64,000 nucleotides of DNA from Mucilaginibacter tundrae (GTDB taxonomy: Bacteria; Bacteroidota; Bacteroidia; Sphingobacteriales; Sphingobacteriaceae), in the NCBI RefSeq assembly GCF_013408825.1, contig NZ_JACCBZ010000004.1, positions 1 to 64,000 of the forward strand. The letters are read 5' to 3'. Position numbers and translations under genes: made by a program. The notes beneath the pieces are model-generated. The model saw only the letters and a list, made by a program, of their open reading frames with translations. It was not told where the DNA came from and made no database searches. Below, one piece after another: positions 1 through 7,703 of this stretch; position 1 is the first letter of the stretch; every line of letters starts with the position of its first letter.

Positions 1-933
1 ACATGCTTTTATAGCATTTGCTGCAACCCAAAAGTCAGCTAACCCAGTGGTCAATTTGGCCCGGAATAGGGTGGTCAGCATCTCCATAATATACAACCAG
101 CCGCCTGATTTAGGCAGGTTATTCAGCCATGCAGGAAAAAGAGCAAACAAAACAAAAGGGAACGCTAAAGCAAGCGAAAATCCAAGCATTCCAACAGCGG
201 GTCCTGATCTTGCACCCGAAGTGGCTGCCTGTACGAGTAATGTACCTATAATAGGGCCCGTGCAACTGAAGGATACCAGTGCCAGGGCAGCCGCCATGAA
301 AAATATACCAGCAATGCCTTTTCTTTCAGTGTTTTCCTCTGCTTTATTAGCCCATTTATAAGGCAACGTAATCTCGAAGGCGCCAAAAAAAGAGGCTGCA
401 AAGAAAACCAGCATGAGGAAAAAAACAAAATTAAAGATTCCGTTAGTGGAAAGTGCATTCAGCGCGTCAGCACCAAAAAATATGGTAATCAGCATTCCCA
501 GGCCAACATAAATCAGGATAATGCATAAGCCGTAAATCCCTGCATCCCAAATTCCCTTTCTTGGATTGGTATGTCTTTTGGTAAAAAAGCTAACCGTTAA
601 CGGTAGCATGGGGAAGATACAGGGTAATAAAAGAGCTGCAAGTCCGCCGATGAATCCTGTTATAAAAATCGTCCATAGTCCTAAAGGCTCTTTTATATGT
701 ATGACTGCGATTTCTGGTTTTGCTGCCAACAGGCTTTGCGTTTTTTTAATAATAGTCGGTGAGTGTGTTGGATCCGTTGTGTCTGCGGTGATAGATGTGA
801 ATTTTATATCAGCGGTGTTTATAGTATCTGCCACCCTGTGTGGCATTGAATATATCTTGACTGTAAGAAAACAAAAAAATGCCAATAATAGGTATGGCTT
901 TTTTCTAAGACGAGGTTTTATATTTATTTTCAT
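1..933 (-). CDS. DsbD-like thiol:disulfide interchange membrane protein (partial, runs off left edge)
   Basis: Reading from ATG at 933 leftwards gives about 311 residues with no stop before the window edge. An N-terminal signal anchor is followed by a periplasmic linker of about 60 residues and then the CcdA/DsbD transmembrane core. The two hallmark membrane cysteines sit in LLPCIFPMLPLT and SFSCTGPIIG. In the family this pair moves reducing equivalents from cytoplasmic thioredoxin to periplasmic thioredoxin-like proteins, which fits the three TlpA-type genes nearby. It lies 40 bp after the small peptide gene and probably shares its promoter. The last 30 or so residues visible after LPKSGGWL do not look like the usual family continuation. 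Family call firm; the C-terminal half is unseen. Confidence 0.85.
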   Translation of the reverse strand, partial: MKINIKPRLRKKPYLLLAFFCFLTVKIYSMPHRVADTINTADIKFTSITADTTDPTHSPTIIKKTQSLLAAKPEIAVIHIKEPLGLWTIFITGFIGGLAALLLPCIFPMLPLTVSFFTKRHTNPRKGIWDAGIYGLCIILIYVGLGMLITIFFGADALNALSTNGIFNFVFFLMLVFFAASFFGAFEITLPYKWANKAEENTERKGIAGIFFMAAALALVSFSCTGPIIGTLLVQAATSGARSGPAVGMLGFSLALAFPFVLFALFPAWLNNLPKSGGWLYIMEMLTTLFRAKLTTGLADFWVAANAIKAC

Positions 934-973
934 GGGTGATTCAAAAATTTGAGCTTGATAGACTTAATATTGA

Positions 974-1114
974 TTACCACATATGATATGGTGCCATATG
1001 ATACTCTTTCATATTGCATCTATGGTTGTAGAAAGATTCTGCTTCCCTTGAGAATAGATACGCTGCTGTATTTGCGACAGTGATAATCAGGAAAATAAAA
1101 AAGTGTTTTTTCAT
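974..1114 (-). CDS. 46-residue secreted or membrane-anchored small peptide
   Basis: ATG at 1114 follows an A-rich leader typical of Bacteroidota starts. The product begins MKKHFFIFLIITVANTAAYL, a good signal peptide or single membrane segment, followed by a short tail with one Cys and several His and Met (NHRCNMKEYHMAPYHMW). I do not recognise a family. It is the first gene after shared promoter A and precedes the DsbD-like gene by 40 bp, so it is probably co-transcribed with it. The Cys/His/Met-rich tail could bind metal or be a thiol substrate; that is inference only. Confidence 0.55.
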   Translation of the reverse strand: MKKHFFIFLIITVANTAAYLFSREAESFYNHRCNMKEYHMAPYHMW

Positions 1115-1140
1115 TTGATTTTTTAATGTGAATAAGGACG

Positions 1141-1205
1141 CAAAATTAATTTCGTTCAGCCTATGAAATGTTAACACAATGTTCTTTAGTGTTAATGACT
1201 GTTAA
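1141..1205 (-). promoter_or_regulatory. Shared operator-promoter A (small peptide/DsbD operon)
   Basis: On the minus strand TTAACAGT starts at 1205, TTAACACT at 1195 and TTAACATT at 1174, followed by the -7 box TAATTTTG (1148-1141). Offsets are 0, 10, 31 and 57, as in the three other promoters at 4038, 6829 and 6858. Direct repeats about one helical turn apart are typical of OmpR-family regulator sites. Confidence 0.75.
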
Positions 1206-1393
1206 AGCACTTCGTAATTGTATTAAACACCCAAGGTGTATAAGTATAAGCGCTCAGCATCATCGAAAAATGTTTGGATGAACTATTTGAAACTTTGGAA
1301 TGCCCAATTCAATCCAGAAGGTAACCGGCCAAGCGAGCAACATGATTTAATTGGCTAAAAAATCATAAATTGACAGCAATTAAAAATCATGTT

Positions 1394-1720
1394 ATGACCA
1401 ATACTACTGAAGAAAATAAGTTTTTGACATTGATCAATGTTTTTACTGTTGATCCTGCTAATCAGCAAAAATTGGTTGATTTGCTGATGCGTGCCACAGC
1501 TGAAAGTGTAACGAAAATAGAGGGTTTTATATCTTCCAGCCTGCACCGTAGCTTAGATGGTACCAAAGTGACCATGTATGCACAATGGAGTAGTCTGGAT
1601 GCTTACCAAAACATGCGAAATAATTCGGCGGCGTCGCCATTTCTAACAGAAGCACTGGAAATGGCTACTTTTGAACCGGGGATGTATGAGGTGGTTAAGA
1701 TATTTTTGCCGGCTTCTTAA
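1394..1720 (+). CDS. Antibiotic biosynthesis monooxygenase (ABM) domain protein
   Basis: 108 residues from ATG 1394; an in-frame TTG at 1370 only adds eight unlikely residues. The sequence has the ABM fold pattern: a first strand FLTLINVFTVDPANQQKLVDLL, a central GFISSSLHRSLDGTKVTMYAQW with the typical W at the strand end, and a final GMYEVVKIF strand. Such single-domain proteins dimerise and act as cofactor-free monooxygenases or small-molecule binding proteins. It lies convergent with the response regulator gene at 1914. The substrate cannot be told from sequence. Confidence 0.8.
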   Translation: MTNTTEENKFLTLINVFTVDPANQQKLVDLLMRATAESVTKIEGFISSSLHRSLDGTKVTMYAQWSSLDAYQNMRNNSAASPFLTEALEMATFEPGMYEVVKIFLPAS

Positions 1721-1913
1721 ATAATCAAATCGTTGCCTGCAAAACAAATAATTAAGGCAACCATGCGAGTCTATCGTCTTTCGCAGAGTTGTATGAAGAT
1801 GTATTAAATGTTGGTCCGAATAATAAAGAGTCCCGGTTGATTTAATTTGTCCGGATTATGAAAGCCATCTTTTTTAGTTAAGCTCCATTACTATAGGAAA
1901 TTTAATTTTTAGA

Positions 1914-2609
1914 TTAGCCGATTAATTTATATCCTTTTGAACGGATATTTATTATTTGAACAGTGGCATCGTCCGCTAAATATTTACGAATTCTCGTTAC
2001 ATAAACATCCATACTACGAGAATTAAAAATATTATCATCACCCCAAACTTTGATCAATGCGGTGTGTCTATCCAATAAATTGTTTTTATATTCCATTAAC
2101 AATTTGAGCAGGTCGGCCTCTTTCTCAGATAGGTTATAGGTTTTACCGGAGCATGTGAGTTCCTGCCTACTGTAGTTCAAGCTATAGCTTCCGATTGTCA
2201 TATCCTCCGATAGGCTAAGAGCCCCTGCTGCAGTATGTATATCAGACCTGCGCAGCAAACTTTTAACGCGTAATATCAGTTCCTCCAAACTAAATGGCTT
2301 TTTTATATAGTCATCGGCGCCTGCCGTCAACCCTTTTAGCACATCCTCAGTACGCACACGTGAAGTAAGCAATATGATTGGAACATGTACGTTTACTTTT
2401 CGTATATCGGCTACTAAAGAAATGCCATCTTTTCTCGGGAGCATAATATCAATAATACAACAATCAGGTTTTTCATAAATAAATCGTGTCCAGCCTTCTA
2501 CACCATTAAAAGAGACAACAACATCAAAATTAAATCTTTCCAATGTTTCCTTAACAACCATTGCGAGAACTTCTTCGTCCTCAACCAGTAAAATCTTTTG
2601 TTTAATCAT
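1914..2609 (-). CDS. OmpR/PhoB-family response regulator
   Basis: 231 residues. Receiver domain at about 5-118 with acidic pair E10/D11, phosphoacceptor D54 (IIDIMLPRKDG) and the conserved Lys in YIKKPFS; C-terminal winged-helix DNA-binding domain (SEKEADLLKLLMEYKNNLLDR ... SRSMDVYVTRIRKYL, ending IRSKGYKL). Its start overlaps the kinase gene by 8 bp, so the two are translationally coupled. It is closely similar to the regulator at 9065, sharing VKETL, NGVEGW and RSMDVY(V/I)TR(I/L)RKYL. Inference: it binds the TTAACACT direct repeats upstream of nearby redoxin genes. Confidence 0.95.
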   Translation of the reverse strand: MIKQKILLVEDEEVLAMVVKETLERFNFDVVVSFNGVEGWTRFIYEKPDCCIIDIMLPRKDGISLVADIRKVNVHVPIILLTSRVRTEDVLKGLTAGADDYIKKPFSLEELILRVKSLLRRSDIHTAAGALSLSEDMTIGSYSLNYSRQELTCSGKTYNLSEKEADLLKLLMEYKNNLLDRHTALIKVWGDDNIFNSRSMDVYVTRIRKYLADDATVQIINIRSKGYKLIG

Positions 2610-3963
2610 TTATCGGAAATTCAATAGTGAACTTTGTACCCTCACCAAGTATACTTTTTACAGACAAGTGCCCTTTTAATAATTCCGTTAGCATCTTTAC
2701 ATAACTCAATCCAATCCCATAGCCCTTAATGTCATGGACATTGCCGGTTGGAACCCTATAAAACTTGTCAAAAATCAAATCTATATACTGACGAGGTATT
2801 CCGCTACCATTATCAATTACCTCTAAATTCCATCCATTGTTTATTTGATTCACATTTACAGTTATTGCCGGTTGTTCACCACTATATTTTAACGCATTAT
2901 CAACCAGGTTTGAGACTATGGTGGTTATAGCGAATTGATCCGTTTTAATTAATTCATTACTCATTCGATAGTTAAAGCTTATTATTATGCCATGGCCAAG
3001 CTCAAAGCCGGCGATAACATCCTGAATAAGAATTTTAAGTGGGATATGTTCTAATATTACCTGGCGACTTTTGTTTTCGTAACTGGCTATATCCAGTATC
3101 CGATTGATATTAATTTCCAGTTTTTTTAGCACAGTACGATTAGCTCTAATATAGCGTAAGGTCTTTTCGAAATCGGCAGGATCTGTAAAGTTATCAATAG
3201 CTTCGTGGGTTGACTGTAAAATGGCAATGGGTGTGCGAAACTCATGGGTTACATTGTTGATCAAACCATTCTTAATTTCATCAAGTAAGACTTGTTGCCG
3301 GATAACGTACCACATGTAATAGAGGCTTCCTGAAGTCAGGAATATAAGCCCTATAGAAATGAATAAAGAAACTCCATTACGCTTAATAATAGTCAATGAT
3401 CCTAAGTTAAAGGTCGCCTTCACAACAGCACTATTTTTAGATAGACCTGAATATCCAACTACATCATCCGGGGCAATTTTACTCTCAGGGGGTACAAGCG
3501 ACAATATAAATGATTGTTTAAGGCCATTTTTCAAAAGCTCTTCCTTATACTTAACTTTTAGCGTAGATAAAATCACAGGTTTATTAGTAACCTGTGCTAC
3601 AACTCTGGCAATCATAACCTTTATCATTTCAACGTTGGAGTTGGTTAATTTAGGCTCAAAATGCCGTGCATTTTTTATTATCGGATGAAGATTTCTATAA
3701 TCAAGTATTTTCGTATCAGGTTGTCGAAGGGCTGTTGAATCGAGATCTACAGTTAAGCTATCGCCGGGTTTAGAATGTATTATATCGCTGGTTTGATCCA
3801 TCTGATAGTTATTAATTGTTTTCTGCAAAGCATCTGACGCTATTTTGCGAAAGTTTCTATTTGAAGCGGTGAAAACTTGCGATAACCAAAACAACTGAAA
3901 GAAAATTATACCGCAACCTGTAAACACGGCTACAAAAAAGATGAAAGTCAATCTCTTGTTCAT
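2602..3963 (-). CDS. Membrane sensor histidine kinase (module 1)
   Basis: 453 residues. Membrane segment 1 at about 5-28, an extracytoplasmic sensor region to about 195, membrane segment 2 at about 200-220 (LFISIGLIFLTSGSLYYMWYVI), then HisKA with NNVTHEFRTPI (phospho-His near 240) and a HATPase domain with VSNLVDNALKYSG, VIDNGSGIP and GYGIGLSYVK. No HAMP domain is evident. The sensor region has no cysteine, so direct thiol sensing is unlikely. It is paralogous to the kinase at 7704 across both the sensor and catalytic parts. Transcribed divergently from the TlpA gene at 4143; a TACATTTG -7 box on the minus strand at 4009-4002 could drive it. Confidence 0.93.
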   Translation of the reverse strand: MNKRLTFIFFVAVFTGCGIIFFQLFWLSQVFTASNRNFRKIASDALQKTINNYQMDQTSDIIHSKPGDSLTVDLDSTALRQPDTKILDYRNLHPIIKNARHFEPKLTNSNVEMIKVMIARVVAQVTNKPVILSTLKVKYKEELLKNGLKQSFILSLVPPESKIAPDDVVGYSGLSKNSAVVKATFNLGSLTIIKRNGVSLFISIGLIFLTSGSLYYMWYVIRQQVLLDEIKNGLINNVTHEFRTPIAILQSTHEAIDNFTDPADFEKTLRYIRANRTVLKKLEININRILDIASYENKSRQVILEHIPLKILIQDVIAGFELGHGIIISFNYRMSNELIKTDQFAITTIVSNLVDNALKYSGEQPAITVNVNQINNGWNLEVIDNGSGIPRQYIDLIFDKFYRVPTGNVHDIKGYGIGLSYVKMLTELLKGHLSVKSILGEGTKFTIEFPIND

Positions 3964-4037
3964 TCAAGTATAAGCTATATTCCTATCTGGTCAATTAACG
4001 TCAAATGTACCTCAATTACATCGGACTAATTTGCCAA

Positions 4038-4102
4038 TTAACACTGTTTAACACTGTTTAAGAATGCATTAACAAGTTATGGGTATTGCAAACTTATTTT
4101 TG
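4038..4102 (+). promoter_or_regulatory. Shared operator-promoter B (TlpA gene 4143)
   Basis: TTAACACT at 4038 and 4048, a degenerate TTAAGAAT at 4058, and TTAACAAG at 4069, followed by the -7 box TATTTTTG at 4095-4102. Offsets 0, 10, 31, 57 match operators A, C and D. It lies between the divergent kinase and TlpA genes. No good -33 element is visible, which fits an activator-dependent promoter. Confidence 0.78.
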
Positions 4103-4142
4103 CAATAAAATATTATTAGATAACTAAAAACAAATAATCCCA

Positions 4143-4727
4143 ATGGAAAAAAAATCAATTGTATTAATCTTCATGTTTTCCTTTTTCTTCTTTATCATTG
4201 CAAAGGGGGCGGAGCGGTCTGGTACCTGTTTCGTTCTAAACAAAGATTCTACACTAAATATTCATGCCCCTGACTTTAAATTAAAAGATTTAGATGGAAA
4301 TGTGGTGTCATTATCTGACTATAAGGGCAAAATTCTAATTCTAGACTTTTGGGCAACCTGGTGTAAACCATGCAGGGAGTCCTTTCCAATCATGAAAATG
4401 GTTATTGACAAATTCAAAAATGACCCGAATGTAAGATTCCTTTTCATTGACACACAAGAAAAGCCCGATATAAGCAAGGTAAAAGCAATTATGTCAGGTA
4501 ATGATTACAAATTCCATATTGCTTTTGATCAGTCTGGGCCAAACGGCACAAGGAGCTTAACCCTGGCACTGTACAAAACTCCAGGAATACCGACAAAATA
4601 TGTAATCGATTCAAATGGAATGATTCGCTTTGTGGACCTCGGATTCAACTCGGCAAAAAGCCCTGAACAATTAGCTGATGAGCTCTCAATAGCAATTGAA
4701 AATGCAAAAAAACCGATTTTAGATTGA
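4143..4727 (+). CDS. TlpA-like periplasmic thioredoxin (redoxin)
   Basis: 194 residues. Signal peptide MEKKSIVLIFMFSFFFFIIA, then a thioredoxin fold of the AhpC-TSA/TlpA type: APDFKLKDLDGNVVSLSDY, LILDFWATWCKPC with a CxxC active site (WCKPC), and the cis-proline in TPGIPTKYVID. These proteins reduce or isomerise disulfides on exported proteins, usually recharged by a DsbD/CcdA-type partner. It is divergent from the module 1 kinase and preceded by operator B. A perfect 12-bp inverted repeat about 70 bp downstream probably ends the transcript. Confidence 0.92.
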   Translation: MEKKSIVLIFMFSFFFFIIAKGAERSGTCFVLNKDSTLNIHAPDFKLKDLDGNVVSLSDYKGKILILDFWATWCKPCRESFPIMKMVIDKFKNDPNVRFLFIDTQEKPDISKVKAIMSGNDYKFHIAFDQSGPNGTRSLTLALYKTPGIPTKYVIDSNGMIRFVDLGFNSAKSPEQLADELSIAIENAKKPILD

Positions 4728-5276
4728 TTATTTCAAAATATTCTTAAGATTGAAATAGGTCTTTTTAAATAACAAATGGGTGAATAACCCAAAACAAGCG
4801 TAATTCTGTGCGTAATCATGAAAAACCAGGCACAGAATTACTTTAATTGATTATTAGCCTTTTATACGAATAGATATCTTACTACCTTACCTGTATTCAA
4901 GGATCATGGCAATGGGAACTCTATTGATCTTTCAAGCATTTGAGCATTAATCATTAGCTACGATAGCACTTTATAGAGCGACTATTTACCGATGAATATT
5001 CAGGTGAGGTCTTAAAGCGAGAGGTAAGGTACTTTATTATCAACTCAATTGCTCGTGTGATTTGGTTCATAAATGATTTTTTAATATTAATAAAAACAGC
5101 TTCCAACTTTTGATCTGAAGCCGCATAGCATCTTTAGAAATTATTTTTTAATTGCCCAAAGGAGCCGTAGTAGGAATTCATTATAGAATGGTTCATAATT
5201 TGGCGATAAATTGATGTAATTCCTGACAACATCACGCTGTCAGGAATTGAAGGGCAATCCGTTCAGATGATTACTA
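4728..5276. other. Intergenic region with a hairpin at 4800-4841
   Basis: No coding sequence is supported here. GTAATTCTGTGC at 4800-4811 is perfectly complementary to 4830-4841, giving a 12-bp stem with an 18-nt loop, likely a terminator for the TlpA gene. I see nothing else up to the SDR stop. Confidence 0.5.
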
Positions 5277-5996
5277 CTAAACCAGTACCGTTCCGCCATC
5301 GATAAGCAGCGATTGCCCGGTAGCATGATCTTGTTCCATCAGGTAGATAAATCCCCGCGCAATATCTTCCGCTTCAGCAACTCTTTTCAGTAATACCGAA
5401 TCACTTACGTATTTGTAAAGCCCTTCACGGTTAGCTTCCGGCATGCTGTCCCAAAGCGGAGTTTTTACCACGCCCGGAACCACACAGTTAACTCTTACCG
5501 GAGCCAGTTCCACCGCCATAGCCCGGACAAAACCTTCCATAGCACCACAAATGGCTGAAGCTACTGACCATCCTGCACCAGGACGTGCGTTGGCAGTACC
5601 GCTGGTCAATGAGATCGAGCCGCCTTTATTAAGAAAGGGTATGCCATATTTGACGGCAGCGAAAGGGCCCCAGAAACGTAAATTGAAGAAACTGCGTGCC
5701 TGGTCTATGTCGGTCGCGTTAATAGTGTTCAGGGTAAGATTTTCACCGGCACAATAAACTAGGTGATCAAAATTGCCTGTCTTACTGAACAACTTTTCGA
5801 TATTTTCCTCTTTATTCAGGTCAACTGCATATCCTTCAGAACCTGCCGGAAGATCTTTCAGTGCGATATTGATTCTTTCCTGGTTGCTGGATACAATGAT
5901 CACTGACACTCCCTTGGCGGCTGCCGCTTTTGCTGTGGCCAGGCCTATGCCTGAACTGCCACCTAAAATGATTACTTTTTTACCTTGTAAATTCAT
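5277..5996 (-). CDS. SDR-family oxidoreductase with atypical active site
   Basis: 239 residues. Rossmann start VIILGGSSGIGLATAKA with the glycine-rich nucleotide motif, VDLNKEENIEKLF, and a C-terminal GQSLLIDGGTVLV typical of classical SDRs. The usual Tyr-xxx-Lys is not present: the region reads GAGWSVASAICGAMEGFVRA, with Trp where Tyr is expected and no Lys four residues on. A small SDR subgroup with this GW...AICGA pattern exists as far as I recall. Substrate unknown. Convergent with nothing close; a -7 box TATCTTTG on the minus strand at 6054-6047 is its likely promoter. Confidence 0.88.
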   Translation of the reverse strand: MNLQGKKVIILGGSSGIGLATAKAAAAKGVSVIIVSSNQERINIALKDLPAGSEGYAVDLNKEENIEKLFSKTGNFDHLVYCAGENLTLNTINATDIDQARSFFNLRFWGPFAAVKYGIPFLNKGGSISLTSGTANARPGAGWSVASAICGAMEGFVRAMAVELAPVRVNCVVPGVVKTPLWDSMPEANREGLYKYVSDSVLLKRVAEAEDIARGFIYLMEQDHATGQSLLIDGGTVLV

Positions 5997-6046
5997 GATC
6001 TTTTATTTTTAATTAAATTATTTTTTGTTTCTCTTTAATTACAATA

Positions 6047-6054
6047 CAAAGATA
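6047..6054 (-). promoter_or_regulatory. -7 box for the SDR gene at 5277-5996
   Basis: TATCTTTG on the minus strand, a perfect TAnnTTTG match, 51 nt before the SDR start codon. Confidence 0.5.
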
Positions 6055-6158
6055 TGGAGGGTATAAAAAGGCAATTTGCGTTTATCAAAGCGTTAATTGC
6101 GAAAATCAAACCGTTCCCAAGGGAAAGACTATTTTCTTAAAATAATTGGTGTAATTGC

Positions 6159-6734
6159 CTACATACTTTTTAAAGCCGAGTTAATGGCCACCTGAAGATT
6201 TTCATTAATGTCCGGTCCACCGATTTGAACAAAAGAAATGATCCCCCTGGCATCGATCACGATAGAGGTAGGATAGGCATTTAAGTGATATTTTTGATGC
6301 ACTAGAGCTGCATCGGTGAGCATAACATAATTGAATTGATGATTTTGTAAAAATGCATTAACAGCGCTTTTACTGTCCAGCGACAGCGCAAGGAATACTA
6401 CCTTTTTAGGATCATACTTTTTTTTAATACTGTTTAATACCGGCATCTCGTTAACACAGGGCTTACAAGCAATAAACCAAAAATTCAGTACTACTATTTT
6501 TCCCTTTAGATTCTTTAAGGAATAATTTTTACCATCGAGGCCCGTCAACTCAAATCCGGGTGCCGGTTTATTTAATAACTCGCTGTCATCCTGATCTGTT
6601 TTTCTTGCCATGATACGGTGGGATGCCGAATGAGGTTTTAGTTCGATAGATGGCTTAACCACAGTAGCCTTCGATGTATTTACAGCAGCGATTAGCATAG
6701 TGCAGGTCTGAATTATAAGGAAATACTTTTTCAT
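6159..6734 (-). CDS. TlpA-like periplasmic thioredoxin (redoxin)
   Basis: 191 residues with signal peptide MKKYFLIIQTCTMLIAAVNTS, a linker, then the TlpA fold: KPAPGFELTGLDGKNYSLKNL, VVLNFWFIACKPC with a CxxC site (CKPC), and the cis-proline in AYPTSIVID. The usual Trp before the first active-site Cys is replaced by Ala (IACKPC), which would be expected to alter redox behaviour. It is transcribed divergently from the redoxin at 6957, and each carries its own copy of the shared operator-promoter. Probably membrane-facing periplasmic thiol reductase working with the DsbD-like protein. Confidence 0.92.
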   Translation of the reverse strand: MKKYFLIIQTCTMLIAAVNTSKATVVKPSIELKPHSASHRIMARKTDQDDSELLNKPAPGFELTGLDGKNYSLKNLKGKIVVLNFWFIACKPCVNEMPVLNSIKKKYDPKKVVFLALSLDSKSAVNAFLQNHQFNYVMLTDAALVHQKYHLNAYPTSIVIDARGIISFVQIGGPDINENLQVAINSALKSM

Positions 6735-6764
6735 TTTTTATTTGTTTAAATATCAATAATGCTG

Positions 6765-6829
6765 CAAAGTTAATTTCGCTGTATTGGCACTGTGTTAATG
6801 TTCGGACCTTTAGTGTTAAATAGTGTTAA
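6765..6829 (-). promoter_or_regulatory. Shared operator-promoter C (redoxin 6159-6734)
   Basis: On the minus strand TTAACACT starts at 6829 and 6819 and TTAACACA at 6798, then -7 box TAACTTTG (6772-6765). Offsets 0, 10, 31, 57, identical to operators A and B. It is back to back with operator D. Confidence 0.8.
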
Positions 6830-6857
6830 AAGATTTACTGTTGTTTCAAATAAACAA

Positions 6858-6923
6858 TTAACACTCATTAACACTAATTCCTGCGCCTTTAACAAACCTG
6901 GGGATTATTGCACAGTAGTTTTG
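6858..6923 (+). promoter_or_regulatory. Shared operator-promoter D (redoxin-kinase-regulator operon)
   Basis: TTAACACT at 6858 and 6868, TTAACAAA at 6889, and -7 box TAGTTTTG at 6916-6923. Offsets 0, 10, 31, 58. It precedes the operon of redoxin, kinase and regulator, so the module 2 regulator may control its own expression. Confidence 0.8.
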
Positions 6924-6956
6924 TGCAATTAAATATTTACAATAATTAAAAATCAA

Positions 6957-7652
6957 ATGAAAACTTATTTATTTATTGCTGTCTTAAGCATAAGCTCTAT
7001 GGTTATTAAGGCACAAACAAAACCCGGTTCAACCCAAACGCCTACTTATATGATGCCCGACGGCACTTTTATCTCAAAAGATAAAATTGATAGCGTTAGC
7101 AAAGCATGGAATGGTGCATTAACGCTGGAGTATGAAGAAAAAGATAAAGCACAAGGCGTGTTACACCTCGTGAAATTAAGTGAAGCAGTAATGAAGCAGA
7201 TAGCTGATCAAAACGCCAAAGCTGATTCAGTAGTAAAGGCGATGGTGAATAAGCCTGCCCCAGACTTTAATTTGACCGATATTCACGGGAAAAAATGGTC
7301 ATTACTTGAGCTAAGAGGCAAAGTTGTAGTACTCAATTTTTGGTACACATCTTGCCCGCCCTGTTTGGAAGAAATGCCGGACCTGAATGAAATTACTAAA
7401 TTGTATAAGCCAGATCAAGTCGTTTTCCTGGCATTAACTTTCAATGATGCCAGCAAGGTGCAGACATTCCTTAAAACACATGAATTTGCCTATAATATAC
7501 TTCCCAACTCCAAAACAGTTGATCAGCAATATAAAGTTAGCGGATGGCCAACCAGCCTGGTAATTAACAAAGAAGGAATTATTAAATTCGCTATCAATAT
7601 AAGTTCTGATATTAAGCATGATCTGCCTGCGGCCATTGATGCAAACTTATAA
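6957..7652 (+). CDS. TlpA-like periplasmic thioredoxin with N-terminal extension
   Basis: 231 residues. Signal peptide MKTYLFIAVLSISSMVIKAQ, then an extra region of about 75 residues (YMMPDGTFISKDKIDSV...) before the redoxin domain, which starts at KPAPDFNLTDIHGKKWSLLEL. Active site FWYTSCPPCLEE (CPPC) and cis-proline in SGWPTSLVIN. The extension resembles short linker or recognition segments seen in other Bacteroidota TlpA proteins. First gene of an apparent operon with the kinase (51-bp gap) and regulator, read from operator D. Confidence 0.92.
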   Translation: MKTYLFIAVLSISSMVIKAQTKPGSTQTPTYMMPDGTFISKDKIDSVSKAWNGALTLEYEEKDKAQGVLHLVKLSEAVMKQIADQNAKADSVVKAMVNKPAPDFNLTDIHGKKWSLLELRGKVVVLNFWYTSCPPCLEEMPDLNEITKLYKPDQVVFLALTFNDASKVQTFLKTHEFAYNILPNSKTVDQQYKVSGWPTSLVINKEGIIKFAINISSDIKHDLPAAIDANL

Positions 7653-7703
7653 GTATTAAGCAAATAAATTATATTTAACCAGTTCATCTATAATGCCACC
7701 GAC

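Noticed and set aside
1740..1765. GTTGCC...GGCAAC pairing near 1734-1762
   Set aside because: Only 6-bp arms with a long loop; not convincing as a terminator.
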